Source of the DNA: Chamaecyparis obtusa
Lineage: Eukaryota; Streptophyta; Pinopsida; Cupressales; Cupressaceae
Direction of reading: 5' to 3'
NCBI GenBank assembly: GCA_027943335.1
Contig: BSBK01002160.1
Location: 1,555,001 to 1,619,000 of the forward strand
Length of the DNA: 64,000 nucleotides
A program made the position numbers and the translations under genes. Of this stretch, positions 11,030 to 21,709 are shown piece by piece. Under the pieces are notes generated by a model that was not told the origin of the DNA, made no database searches, and saw only the letters and a program-made list of their open reading frames with translations. Position 1 is the first letter of the stretch; each line of letters starts with the position of its first letter.

Positions 11030-12100
11030 TTCTCAACTTCTCACTCTCTCTCTTCCTCTCTCATCCCCCACCACCTTGTCACTCCTTCTCTCTCACTCCC
11101 TTTAGGCTTTTCTAGATCTTACATAGTGTGCATGTGCTATTCAAACCATAAATTTGAATAGCATGTATGAACTATAACACATACACACTTTATAATACAT
11201 TGGAATCGACCAAGCCTAAGGCTTGGATTTTCTTTCGACATCCAACCCAAAGGCTTGGAGGATTCAAATAGGCCTGAGATGTGTTTTCCAGTAGACATGT
11301 ACAAAAAATTCACATCTTTTTTTGTGTGATCCTCGTTAGGTTTAGTCGTTGTTCAATAACGTTAAAATCAGATGACATGATATTATAGATCTCTCTTTTA
11401 TCTATCTAACCATATAATGTATTTTGAATTCTGATTATGTTAAGCTTTTCATCTCTAATTTATTTTGTGTGTATGTCCATTTTTTGTCAAAAACCAATGT
11501 GTAGTATTTTGGGCATAGATTTTGGTTCATTCGTTGAATTTCGCAACAAGTTACTTTTTTAGAAACTAGATTCCATTATACACACTTAATTTTTTTTTAA
11601 ATTTTTTTTTGATTAGTTCTCAATGATTTTTAGGGGGAGTACACATAAATTTCACATTTTTAGGATGTGTGCACTTCAAAAACTCATAAAAATTTATACA
11701 TTCATCAAAAAATTAGCATACTTCATGGGATAAACTACATGGTGTTAGCTAACTTCTCACTAAAGAGATTAAAAAAATTCATAAAAAAGTTAACATTTTA
11801 GGGGGAGTACACCATATGCTATGTTATGTTTTTTCACAAAAAATAGGACCACTTTTTGTGCTCTCCCTTTTTTAGGGCCTTAATCTGCACCATTTTCAAA
11901 ATAAATTAGTAGTTTATAAACTAGATTAAGAGTATTACAACTATTTTTCTTATTGCATCTTAAAATTTTGATTCTAATTATCTTCAATTTCTCATTGAAG
12001 TTCAGAGTTTTTTTATTTCAGAAAAAAAGTGGCATCTTATACCCCCTTTTTGGTCCCCCATCTTTGTGGACTTACCCTCCTACAATCCTATACTTTCACC
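11029..12100. other. Spacer without genes
   Basis: No ORF above about 60 codons. The stretch may belong to the chromovirus that follows (lost protease-RT part) or be unrelated; the sequence gives no protein trace until about 12105. Confidence 0.4.
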
Positions 12101-12104
12101 ATCA

Positions 12105-13600
12105 AGCATAAGAAGGTAGTGGTGAATAAAGTTTTTGATGCTCTCAGTAGGAAGAACTTGACCATTCAAACCATTTAGTTAGAGAGTGTTGGATTTCATG
12201 CCATGAAGGATATATATGCCACAGATAATGACAGAGAAGTATCATACTAAATTCTTAGAGTTTCTTGTGTAGGATGGAATACTCCTCAAAGGAAGTTTTA
12301 TTTGTGTGCCAAAGGGATCTATAAGGGAGAACATCATCAAGGAAAAGCATTGTGGAAGCTTGGTAGGACACTTTGGTGTGGATAAAACACTTGAACTTGT
12401 AAGGAGATTCTACCACTAGCCCAAGTTGCAATCTGATGTCAGAAAGTTTGTGGAGAGTTTTTTGGTGTGTCAAAAAGCCAAGGGTCACACATCTAATGTA
12501 GGGTTATATACTCCATTACCTATTCCTTCAAATCCTTGGGACTTGGTGAATATGAATTTTGTCTTAGGCCTACCTAGAACAAAAACTAGATTTGACAGTG
12601 CTTATGTGGTAGTAGATAGATTTTCCAAAATGGTGCACTTCATACCATGCAAGACCATCTGTGATGGCTCCCATATAGCAGGTCTATTCTTCAAGCAAGT
12701 AGTTAGTCTTTATGGATTTACCTTGTCAATTGTGTTTGATAGAGATCCTAATTTTTTGGGTCACTTTTGGAGGACATTATGGAGAAAGCTTAGAAAAAAT
12801 GTGTCTTTGTCCTTTATGTATCATCTACAGTTTGATGGTAAAATTGAAGTTATAAATAGATCACTTGGTAATTTGTTAAGATGCCTAACCCAAGAGTATG
12901 AGGCTACTTGGGATTCCATTCTAGCCCAAGAAGATTTTTCCTATAATGACTTTGTGGATAGGAGCACTAGTTTGACTCCTTTTCAGATTGTGTATGGTGT
13001 TCACCCTAGGGGTGTATTAGAACTCAGATATGTCAAGGATATGGAGAAAATAATTGCTTTGGTAGAAGACTTTGCTGAGGTTATGAAGGATATCCATGAA
13101 CATGTAAAAAAAAAGTTACAACACACCTATGATAAGTACAAACAACATGCAGATAAAAAGAGAAGTGATTTGTAGTTTAAGGTGGGAGATATGGTGATGA
13201 TTCATCTCAAGAAAGAAAGGCTGCCTAAGGAAAAGTACACCAAGCTTATGATGAAGAAACTTGGTCCTTTCAAGATCCTGAAGAAGTGTGGAAACAATGC
13301 TTACAAGATTGAATTGCCTTCTCATATAGGTTTATCTCCTATCTTCAATGTGGCTAACTTATATGCATATAAAGGTCCCGTTAGTGATGTTTGTGTTGCA
13401 GGTGATCAAGATCTTCAACAGGACAAGGAGATGAAAGACTTACCCACACCACCTATTTTTTAGATTGAGTGCATCCTAGATAAGAGGGTGAGTAAAAAAC
13501 AAGGAGGAATACATTCTATGAATTCTTAGTCAAATGGAAACATCAGCCCCTGGAAGATGCCACTTGGATGACTCATGTAGCCATTCAAATTGGATGATAT
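12105..13600 (+). pseudogene. Chromovirus (Ty3/gypsy) fragment: end of RNase H, integrase, chromodomain
   Basis: The trace starts with the end of RNase H (VFDALSRKNL, 12127-12156), then an integrase zinc-binding region (HCG...GHFG...CQKAKG, 12330-12485), the catalytic core in the frame from 12426, GVHPRGVLELR, and the C-terminal GPFKILKK region of the frame from 13182. A chromodomain remnant follows near 13465-13600 (YEFLVKWKHQPLEDATWM), in another frame. The first catalytic Asp is Asn (NMNFVLGLPR where NMDF is usual); the second Asp (FDRDP) and the Glu (IEVINRSL) remain. A TAG at 13173-13175 and a frameshift near 13500 break it. No RT, gag or paired LTR is present. Confidence 0.85.
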
Positions 13601-14995
13601 CCCAACTCAAGAGACTTGAGTTCATTTTGTCTTGAGGAGTATGGTGCAGGGCACCCATGGCATTTGAAGTATATAGGCAACATCTAGGATGTTCCTTATG
13701 TTATTTCTATGTAATAAAGGGACGAATCCATGAGATCATCCTTCTTGTGTCTTGATCCAACTTGTGTGGTCAAGGATCCCTAAGGTACACCTATAAACCT
13801 CAGGATGCCTTAGTCTGCTTGGATTCTAAGCCTATAGTTGATAGGTATGATTAGGTGGTTTGTGTGTTTTAGGAGTTTTAGTTGTGATTCCAATGATTTT
13901 GGATCATTTTAGGCACATTTGATTTGGTCTAGCTGTTGAGAAATCATTCCAAGTCATTTGGATTGGAAAATTACAAAAATGTAAGAAATGTTGTAAAAGA
14001 TGTAAATGTTGCTCGAGAAACTTTTCAAAACTTACTCGAGAAGTTAAAATTTGGTTACCAGCAGTTGCAACCACTCATGGAATAGTTGGAACTTGGATTT
14101 GAACATATTTAAACATGTTCAAGCCTCTCTAAGAGGTTAGACATTGTGATATGAAATTTTGATGTAGTTTTAATAAAAACCACCAGTTTCCCTGAGCAAT
14201 CATTGCCTGATACGAATGTGTATGAAGGAATAAGAATAGGTTAATGACATGATATGAAATTTTTTTGAATATAATTTATAGAGCAGTTGGATTGGATTCA
14301 TTTGGTTTTGAATAGAAAAAGTTATAATCAAATTTGTAAAGACAGTCCAGGAAAGAGCCCAAACCAGGCCTGTCACACAAATGGAGTCCTAACTTGACAT
14401 GTCACTAGTGGAATTCCACATCCACTTGGGATATGTAAGTTAGGAATGTATTATTAATGACTCCAAAGGCTTAGGGTGAGATTTGGGGGTTTTTACATCA
14501 AGCCCTATACTAAATATCCCTATGTATTTAGCTAGTCGGATGTATGAAGTTTTTTGTAGATAACTTAAATGATTGGAGGGATTGGTTAGGAGGTAGATTT
14601 GAGTTATTTTGAGTTATGATAAGGTTTCCAAAACTTTTCACTGATTCTATGAACCCATCTTTGACCACTTATTGTGTAATCGAAGCCTAATCTGGCTAAT
14701 TAGGTCTGTGACCATTGTGGGGGTTGAGTGTTGCTAGAGTGGATTTGGTCCTTTTGAATTTGGTGATCTAATATAAATCCAAAAGGGTCCTTGAATCTAC
14801 CCTTAGGTTATTTATTCCATTCATATTTGAAATTTGCACACTGAAAACCATTGTGAGAGACCTAGTGGGATTCATAGGTTAGGTTGAGTTTGGTTTGTTG
14901 TGGGTGTTGTAGGATCAATTTGTTTATTGATTCTCTATTCATATAGCCTAAATAAGGTGTTAAAATATTTATATTGGTTGATTAGTTTCACTGGT
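13601..14995. other. Non-coding; may include the chromovirus 3' LTR
   Basis: A purine-rich GAGGAGTA at 13635-13642 precedes TGGTGCAGGGCACC, which could be a polypurine tract and LTR start. There is no second LTR to compare, so the LTR cannot be delimited. No open frames or host-gene similarity were seen. Confidence 0.3.
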
Positions 14996-14999
14996 GAAT

Positions 15000-16031
15000 A
15001 TTTCTATATTTGGCTTAGAATAGGGAAAGTGTCCCTAAGTCATTATTGGTGAAGAGTTGGCATAAGACCTTTGGGTGTTGAAGTGGATTAGGGAAGGTGT
15101 TTAGAAAAATATGGTTGATATACCTCATATTCCAAGGTTAGTGGAGTTGGATTGGGTGAAATAAAAGGTTTCAAAGTGTGTGAAGGAGATTACACATTTC
15201 CTTGTCTTCTTTTTGTGTCCTTTGCATCAGTATGAAAAACAAGTTGATTTATCTCTAAGAAGAGTTTCATTTATAGTTACTCCATTGGATTCTTTGGATT
15301 GGAAAAATTTCTTTATCAAAGTCAACAACTTAGTTCAAAAATCAACTGAATAGTTTAGAGACCAATATTGAGGAAACACAATAGACATGGCTTCAAGTAG
15401 TTTTTTAGGAGGGAATTTGGTTCTAATCTATGAGGAAATATTGTAGGCAATTTTCAACATAGAAGCAGTTATAGACTCAACAATATTTTTAAACTCTTCC
15501 CTTGTAACTCTTGCTAGTCACTTCTTGGGGCACTATCCTGGTTCCTCAAGCTTGACCATGGAAAATTAGTGCATTTGTATCTCAAATCCATCTACACTAG
15601 CACATAACTCCCTATTTGCACTGATTTGTAAAAATTTATCAGGATTATTCAGATCTATGAGTATCTTCCACTTAGCAAATTTTTCATCAGATAATGTTTT
15701 TTGACTTCGATAGATATTATTGAGGGTGACACATGTCATCTTACATAGCTTAGCATATTATTCAATATACATAGCTCTTTTTTTCATCTTACATAGCTTA
15801 ACATATTCTTCAAAATACATAGCTCTTTTCTATTCTTTTTCATAATATTCTTCATTTCCTCTAGCATGGGAGAACAACTACTAAAGTTAAGAGTGTCTCT
15901 ATATTACTTAACCTTTGAAGTAGGTCAAGAAATTTTGATTACTCTGATTCATTTTGATTTGTGTGAAATAGTCCAATCAAGGGTAGATATTATGAAAAAA
16001 ATTATATATCCAAAGAGATCCATCTGGTGTT
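15000..16031 (-). pseudogene. hAT-like transposase relic, C-terminal part (cut off by Copia-2)
   Basis: Directly outside the left LTR of Copia-2 the minus strand reads TRWISLD, the continuation of the conserved D-x-D-T-R-W motif that breaks off at 35343 on the other side of the element. Further on it reads DEKFAKWKILIDLNNPDKF near 15660, REEFKNIVESI near 15490 and RTKFPPKKLLEAMSIVFPQY near 15400, typical of the C-terminal half of plant ZNF862-type hAT proteins. Stops and frame changes are frequent and the end is not sharp. A 48-bp tandem duplication lies inside. Orientation and motif continuity with 35343-36760 make one split gene the best reading. Confidence 0.6.
15737..15831. repeat. 48-bp tandem duplication
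   Basis: CATCTTACATAGCTTAGCAT and the following bases at 15737-15784 recur at 15785-15831 with few changes. On the minus strand the length is a multiple of three, so it duplicates 16 codons of the hAT-like relic. Confidence 0.8.
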
Positions 16032-17314
16032 TGCTAGGAATAGTCCCAAGCTGAGATAACTGAGAGAGGGGGGGGGTGAATCAGTTTTCTACAAGATTCA
16101 ATTCTTTATCCAATTAAGTACAGAATAACATTATGCACATACACAATAAGATAACACTACCACAATTTAGTTACGGGGAAACCCAAATAGGTAAAAACCC
16201 TGGTGGGAATTAGCACCCACTATGAACTACACTAGAGTATAATGATCCCTGGTAGAAGATCTTACAACCCTGTTAGGAGTTGATCTTTACAATGCATGAA
16301 TTATAGTGACTTGGTCAAAGGTTAGACCCTATTAGGAGTCTTTTATAATTAACCTTGTTAAAGGTGAGGAAACATTATCCGAAGCACACTACTCAAATGG
16401 TGAAGGTTGCAACCTTCTGTATAACAGATATACACTATATGTAGATCTTGGTGAACTAGAAAGTAGACCTGATGTCTTGATTAGTTCCAATGAATAGCAT
16501 ATACTCTCTTCTTCTTCACATGGATCTTCAACTAATGATTGACTGTCTCAGTACATTTGCATCTTCTACTTTGCTCTCACAATCACACTTAGCAATCACG
16601 ACTGACTGGCTATAAGTATCTTTCTCCAAATGATATAATCAAGTGGGCCTATTACAACTTCCTTGAAATCATAATAGAGAAACAATATAACTCTTCAATA
16701 ACATCTGTAATGGCTAAACCAATAATGCAACATAAATAGGACCGTGCAACTCAATATGAGTAGACGTGTTGTTTCACAAAGTCGACTCCAACAAATTAAC
16801 TGAAACTTTATTCTCATGATGAAATACATTATGCACTCTTAACCAAACATTCTTAACTCATCACCAAACATGAAACAAAACACACATATCAAAATGATAG
16901 GTGCAACTGCTAAAACAATATAAGCACTATCGGCTCCATCAGATAATCTTAGGAAACTGTAACTGACAAATAGAAACATCATTACTCAACTTTAACTGCA
17001 CAAATGACTTTGCATCCATCAACATAGCATTAGAAACATGTCTTCAACACAAATATAAATGCACAAGCCTCCATCATAACCATATTGTACAAAACTCTTC
17101 CTGTAACATTGTCAGAAACACTACTAATACAAACAACTACACAATAGTTTGTACTCAGAATCAACCTCTGTGTCTATGATATCATGTTGATAACATATCT
17201 AAGAAACATATGCTCAAGGCTCTCTACATAAGACTTCAATGCATGTTTCTTACCATATGTTGTCATCAATGAAAAATATACAATCAACACTGGCTTGCTG
17301 GCAAATCTCCAACA
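16032..17314 (-). repeat. Copia-2 3' LTR (1283 bp)
   Basis: Plus-strand ends TGCTAGGAATAG and AATCTCCAACA, alignable along its length to 34032-35342. The plus-strand G run near 16068 is only 9 nt, against 21 in the other LTR. The element's sense start TGTTGGAGATT follows a polypurine tract directly. Confidence 0.92.
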
Positions 17315-17329
17315 ATCTCCCTCTTTGGC
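17315..17329 (-). other. Copia-2 polypurine tract
   Basis: The minus strand reads GCCAAAGAGGGAGAT immediately before the 3' LTR, the expected plus-strand primer site. Confidence 0.8.
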
Positions 17330-17689
17330 ATTGATGTCAACATATGGAATGAAAGACACAACCAATCCAAATGTACAAATATTTTATAACAATCTCCATT
17401 TCCTCAAAAAAAATCCCCCAAGGATGAATCCTCCATCTATTGCTGAATGCTCTGAATATCAACTACTATATCCTCTTACTATATACTCCCTATTTCTTCT
17501 ACGTACTCCCCCAATCTAGAATAAGGATCAACTGTTTAGGTTTTCATGATTATATAATTATATACTCCCCCTTTGACATCAATGAAAAAGGGCACCAAAG
17601 AAAATAAGCATAGGTACTACTCTTGAAGTAGAGTAGTCAACCATTCATCAATCACTGAGGAATGATGCACTACTACAAACTCTAATCAG
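17330..17689 (-). other. Copia-2 untranslated stretch between RNase H and 3' LTR
   Basis: No useful open frame on the minus strand between the end of RNase H and the polypurine tract. Confidence 0.5.
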
Positions 17690-19090
17690 ATCAAGGGAAG
17701 GCAATTACTCCTAGCTTCTCCTTGAGATACTCAAATGTATCCTTCAGTAAAGGCTTTGTGAAAATGTCTGGTATCTATTCTTTTATGCTCACATAATCCA
17801 ATTTTACTTCTTTTTCTACAACTTTCTCTCTTAGGAAGTGATATTTTATCTCAATGTGTTTTGCCTTTGCATGCATCACAAGGTTCTTTGACATATTGAT
17901 AGTGCTAGTGTTGTCACAGTGAATATAAAAATAGGGTAATCAGTTTGAATTCCAAAATATTTTATCATTTTCTTGATCCACACAATTGTAGAACAATTTA
18001 ATGCTACTGCTACATACTCTCCTTCTTTTGTGGACTGAGAAATACAATTCTTCTTCTTTCTTGTCCAACTAATAAGTCTATCTCCAAGAAATACTGCTCC
18101 TAATGAGGTGCTCTTTCTATCATCAATGAAACCTGCCCAATTTGTATCTGTATATACATGAAACTTTACATTCTCTGAATTAGGATACCATAAAACATAG
18201 TCTATAGTTATTTTCAAATATCTGAATATCCTCTTTACTGCCATAAGATGACTTTGTTTAGGTTTTCCTGCAAATCTTCCAACAATACCAACTGCATTAG
18301 AAATATCTAGTCTAGATTGAGTAAGATATATGAGTTTACCAATCATAGACTTATATAGGGTCTTGTCTACTACTGTTGAATTATCTTCTTTTGAAATCTT
18401 TCTTACTGTTATCATAGGGGGTACTTACTGGCTTGCAATCATGCATCTTGAATTTTTTCAATATCTCTTTCACATACTTAGACTGATTAATGAAAATACC
18501 TTTGTTTGTCTAGGGCACATTCAATCCCAAAAAGTACTTGATAGGTCCAATCATGCTCATTTCAAATTCTCTCTGCATCTCTTTAGCAAATTTGGAACTA
18601 AGCTTGTCATTACCACCAAAAATAATATCATCAACAAAAATAGCAACTAGTAATAATCCTTCACGTGTCTCTCTTACAAATAAGTTACAATCTGTTGCTC
18701 CTTTCTTAAATCCAATCTTAGTCAAGCAACCATCTAGTCTTTCATACCATTCTCTAGGGGCTTTCTTAATTCCATAAAGGCAAGCAACCATCTAGTCTGC
18801 ATACCATATAAGGTTTGTCTAATAAAGTAAATCCTTCAGGCTACTCTGTGTAGACTTATTCCTTCAACTCTCCATTCAGCAATGCTGACTTGACATCCAT
18901 TTGATATAATTTAAAGTATTTGAATGTTGCATAAGCTAGAAATAACTTTATGGCTTCCAATCTACTTACAGGGGAAAATGTATCAGAATAATAAATTCCT
19001 TCTCTCAGCGCATATTCTTTACATACTTGACTTTCTTTATTCCTTACTACTATACCATCTTCATTCATCATGTTTCTGAATATCCACTTG
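17690..19090 (-). pseudogene. Copia-2 reverse transcriptase and RNase H (3' part of pol)
   Basis: The minus strand starts inside the RT at GTKWIFRNMMNEDG directly outside Tat-1. It continues with DTFSPVSRLEAIKLFLAYA, MDVKSALLNGEL, the GIKKAPREWYERLD block, IFVDDIIFGG (catalytic VDD), YKSMIGKLIYLTQSRLDI, and RNase H with DTNWAGFIDDRKSTS and STKEGEYVA. The final part, MHAKAKHIEIKYHFLREKV to about 17690, is in another frame. Two frameshifts (between 18856 and 18791, and near 18420) and several stops inactivate it. The upstream half of the RT lies at 31266-31343 across Tat-1. Confidence 0.9.
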
Positions 19091-19095
19091 GTTCC

Positions 19096-21565
19096 TGTTA
19101 TCACTCAGAAAAAAATTTCATGGCTCTAGCATTTTTCTTCTGGTCTCTACAGTTGTTTTTAGGTCTCTGGCATTAAACCCTTGGTAAAATTTCATAAATG
19201 TAGCTGTTTTAGTGAGAATACCCTAAGTCTACCCAGGCCCCATTCTAATTTTAAGTTACCTTTTTGGGCCACTTAAAAGTCCTAAAATGCATGTGCTTTA
19301 TATTTTTGGTTGGCCCTTGTTTAATTTCTTCCTAAGTTTTTACCCCCGACGGCCTTTAATTTTTCCTATAGTCCTTAGTGCCTATTTTTTTCCCTAAAGC
19401 CTAAGTCCTACGCTTTAATTTTTCCTATGTTTCGGCTTAGCATTTCCTGGGCCCGGCTCCCTGACACCAACTTAATCCTACAATTGTCATAAGTTTGCAA
19501 GGGTATTGTCAAAGGCTTGTGATCTTACGAAGACCGTTGATTCTCTTTTATGAAGTAACCTTACAAATGCAGACGGGTCAACTACTAGGTAAGCATAGTT
19601 GGTGATTTTTGATTGGTCCATGGGGTAATATGCTAGTAGTTTTCAGTGGGACCTAGTTTTTGAACTTGTCAGAGGGTCTTGACATCTACAGAGGATCGAC
19701 GGTGGGCACATTTTCTCATGGATTGTGTCAAAGGTTTGAGATTATTTGCCGACCATTGATTCTACCTTTTTCAAAGGTGACAAATAAAGGTGGGTCCCTT
19801 GCCATGTCATGCTATCATGCTAGTTTCTCATTGGTCGTGTCAATGATTAGCTGGATTTGCTATCAGGTGGGCTTGATATCTCAGTGACCTTCTGGTCCAT
19901 GGGTTTTTGTATGATCACATGGAATCTTTCCAAGCCATACGATCATGTGACGATCATTGATTTGGAATTGAGGGGAGGTTAGTGGGACCTGTGTCACATG
20001 TAGCAGATTGGGTGTGTTCTCATTGGTCCAGGTGTGCTGAGGTGGATTTGTCAGTGGGTCCACCAGTTTGTAAAGAGGTTAAAGTGTTGCATGATCTCTT
20101 GGTTTTCATTACACCACAAGGGTAAGTTGCACGATGGATAAGTCAATGGTGTAGCGATAGCCCTTGATCTTCACTAAAGATGAAAAGCCTGCTCGGTGGG
20201 TCCTTTGTGCTAGTTATCGCTGACGTGCTATTTTCTTATTCACCAGGTTGTTGTCTAGGTGGTGGTTGACTATTCTGGGTCCCGTGGTCATTTTAAAGAT
20301 AAATGGAGATCTCGCTCACCGTCTGATCTGCCGGGAAAAGCAAAAGATCGACAGTCATGTTTTAAACCTTGTCGAGGTAGCCGTTGTATTTCAAATTTGA
20401 ATTTCCTGAGACATTTCCAGTGATAGAAAGGACTAGTTTTAATTGCTTTTGAGGTCGAATTTGATTTTTTTGGTGGCACCGGTGGTTGCAGTGTGGTCCA
20501 AGGTGTTCCATGATCATCTGCAGGGGTCTGTACTATGTTTTTTGTGCTCGAGGTGTGTTGTAGGTGGCTGAAAAAGTTGACATTTTTGGCATTTTTGTGG
20601 TTCTTAGTACCTTCTCAGTGAATTTTTCATGATTGAGGATCTCTCCAGGATCTTCTTTCTCCTGGTTTCCTAGGTTTCTTCCCCTGTAATAAATTTGTGA
20701 CCATTTTTAGTTGGTCTGGTGGGTGACACCATAACCCTAGTCATCCGTAGCTTGTTGCATCCTATTTTGGGATTTCAAGATGACTAGGGGAGTATATATT
20801 ATGGTATTTTTGACTTAGTAGAGGTTCCAAAACATTATTTTTTGGTCCCTAGTTGTTGATGGTATTATACTGAACAAGAAGAGCTTAGATTTTGTGTCTT
20901 GTTCCTAGCACTTGTCTTCTTGGTAATGTATTGATTCTGAAAGTTAATGAGAATACACTTGAATTCTTGTCTCAAACTTTTGATTGTCCTCTTGTTCTGA
21001 TTGTGGATTCATATATGTTAAGGTCACAAAGTGGATTAGCATATGGTAAACAAAGAGTATTGTGAGGTCAGCTTGGAGTTCCTAAAAAAGTTAGGATTAA
21101 AGCCTTTTGGGTGATTTCAGTGAGTTCATTTGTTAGATTGGAATTTGATGATCATGTTTGGGAGTGAGAGGGGTAATAGGCAAAGCACTTACTCTAAGTT
21201 CATGTGTATCTAAGTTAAGGTTTTAGGTTGATATATGTTATTAAGTGACTCTTTTCCCTGGGATAAGGCACTGATCTATTCTTTGGAAGTAGCCCATCAT
21301 CATCAATCATACACACACATATAAATGATAAAATCTTTAATCAATTAGTAAGGGGTATAATTGTCTATTAGTTAGTGATTCCTTTCAAGAAGTGAATCAA
21401 GGGTACACCCGCCTAAGCATCTTGGCTCAAAGTGTAGGAGGATCTCTTTGATCCTTGTTATATGGCCCTTTCACTTGTAGACTTTGGAGTGGTGATAGAG
21501 TTAGTGACATTAAATTGTCAATCATAGTGTAAACCTGCAAGTTGAAACCAAAAGAAAAACCAACA
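19096..21565 (+). repeat. Tat-1 5' LTR (2470 bp)
   Basis: Begins TGTTATCACTCAG and ends AAAAACCAACA, TG...CA. Long, as usual for Tat elements. A short stem (GATCACATGG ... CCATACGATC, 19916-19947) recurs better paired in the other LTR. Open frames in it show no domains. Confidence 0.95.
20789..20802 (+). promoter_or_regulatory. Candidate TATA box in Tat-1 5' LTR
   Basis: GGGGAGTATATATTATGG is kept with one change at 30483-30500 in the 3' LTR. Conservation and TATA-like content suggest the LTR promoter about 770 bp before the LTR end; no transcript evidence is available. Confidence 0.35.
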
Positions 21566-21568
21566 AAA

Positions 21569-21586
21569 TGGTGACTCTGCTGGGGA
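21569..21586 (+). other. Tat-1 primer-binding site
   Basis: TGGTGACTCTGCTGGGGA starts three bases after the LTR. It resembles TGGCGACTC-type sites of Tat/Ogre elements, which I recall as matching a tRNA-Arg 3' end; the tRNA assignment is from memory and uncertain. Confidence 0.7.
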
Positions 21587-21709
21587 GAGCCTAGACATAG
21601 AATTTTTCAAAGTGCACTCTTGTTTTCCTATTGTATTTAGTTAAAGATTTCCCACTTTGGTGGGTGGCAACTCAAAAAGGGTTAGAACTAGTGTTATAAA
21701 CTATAAATC

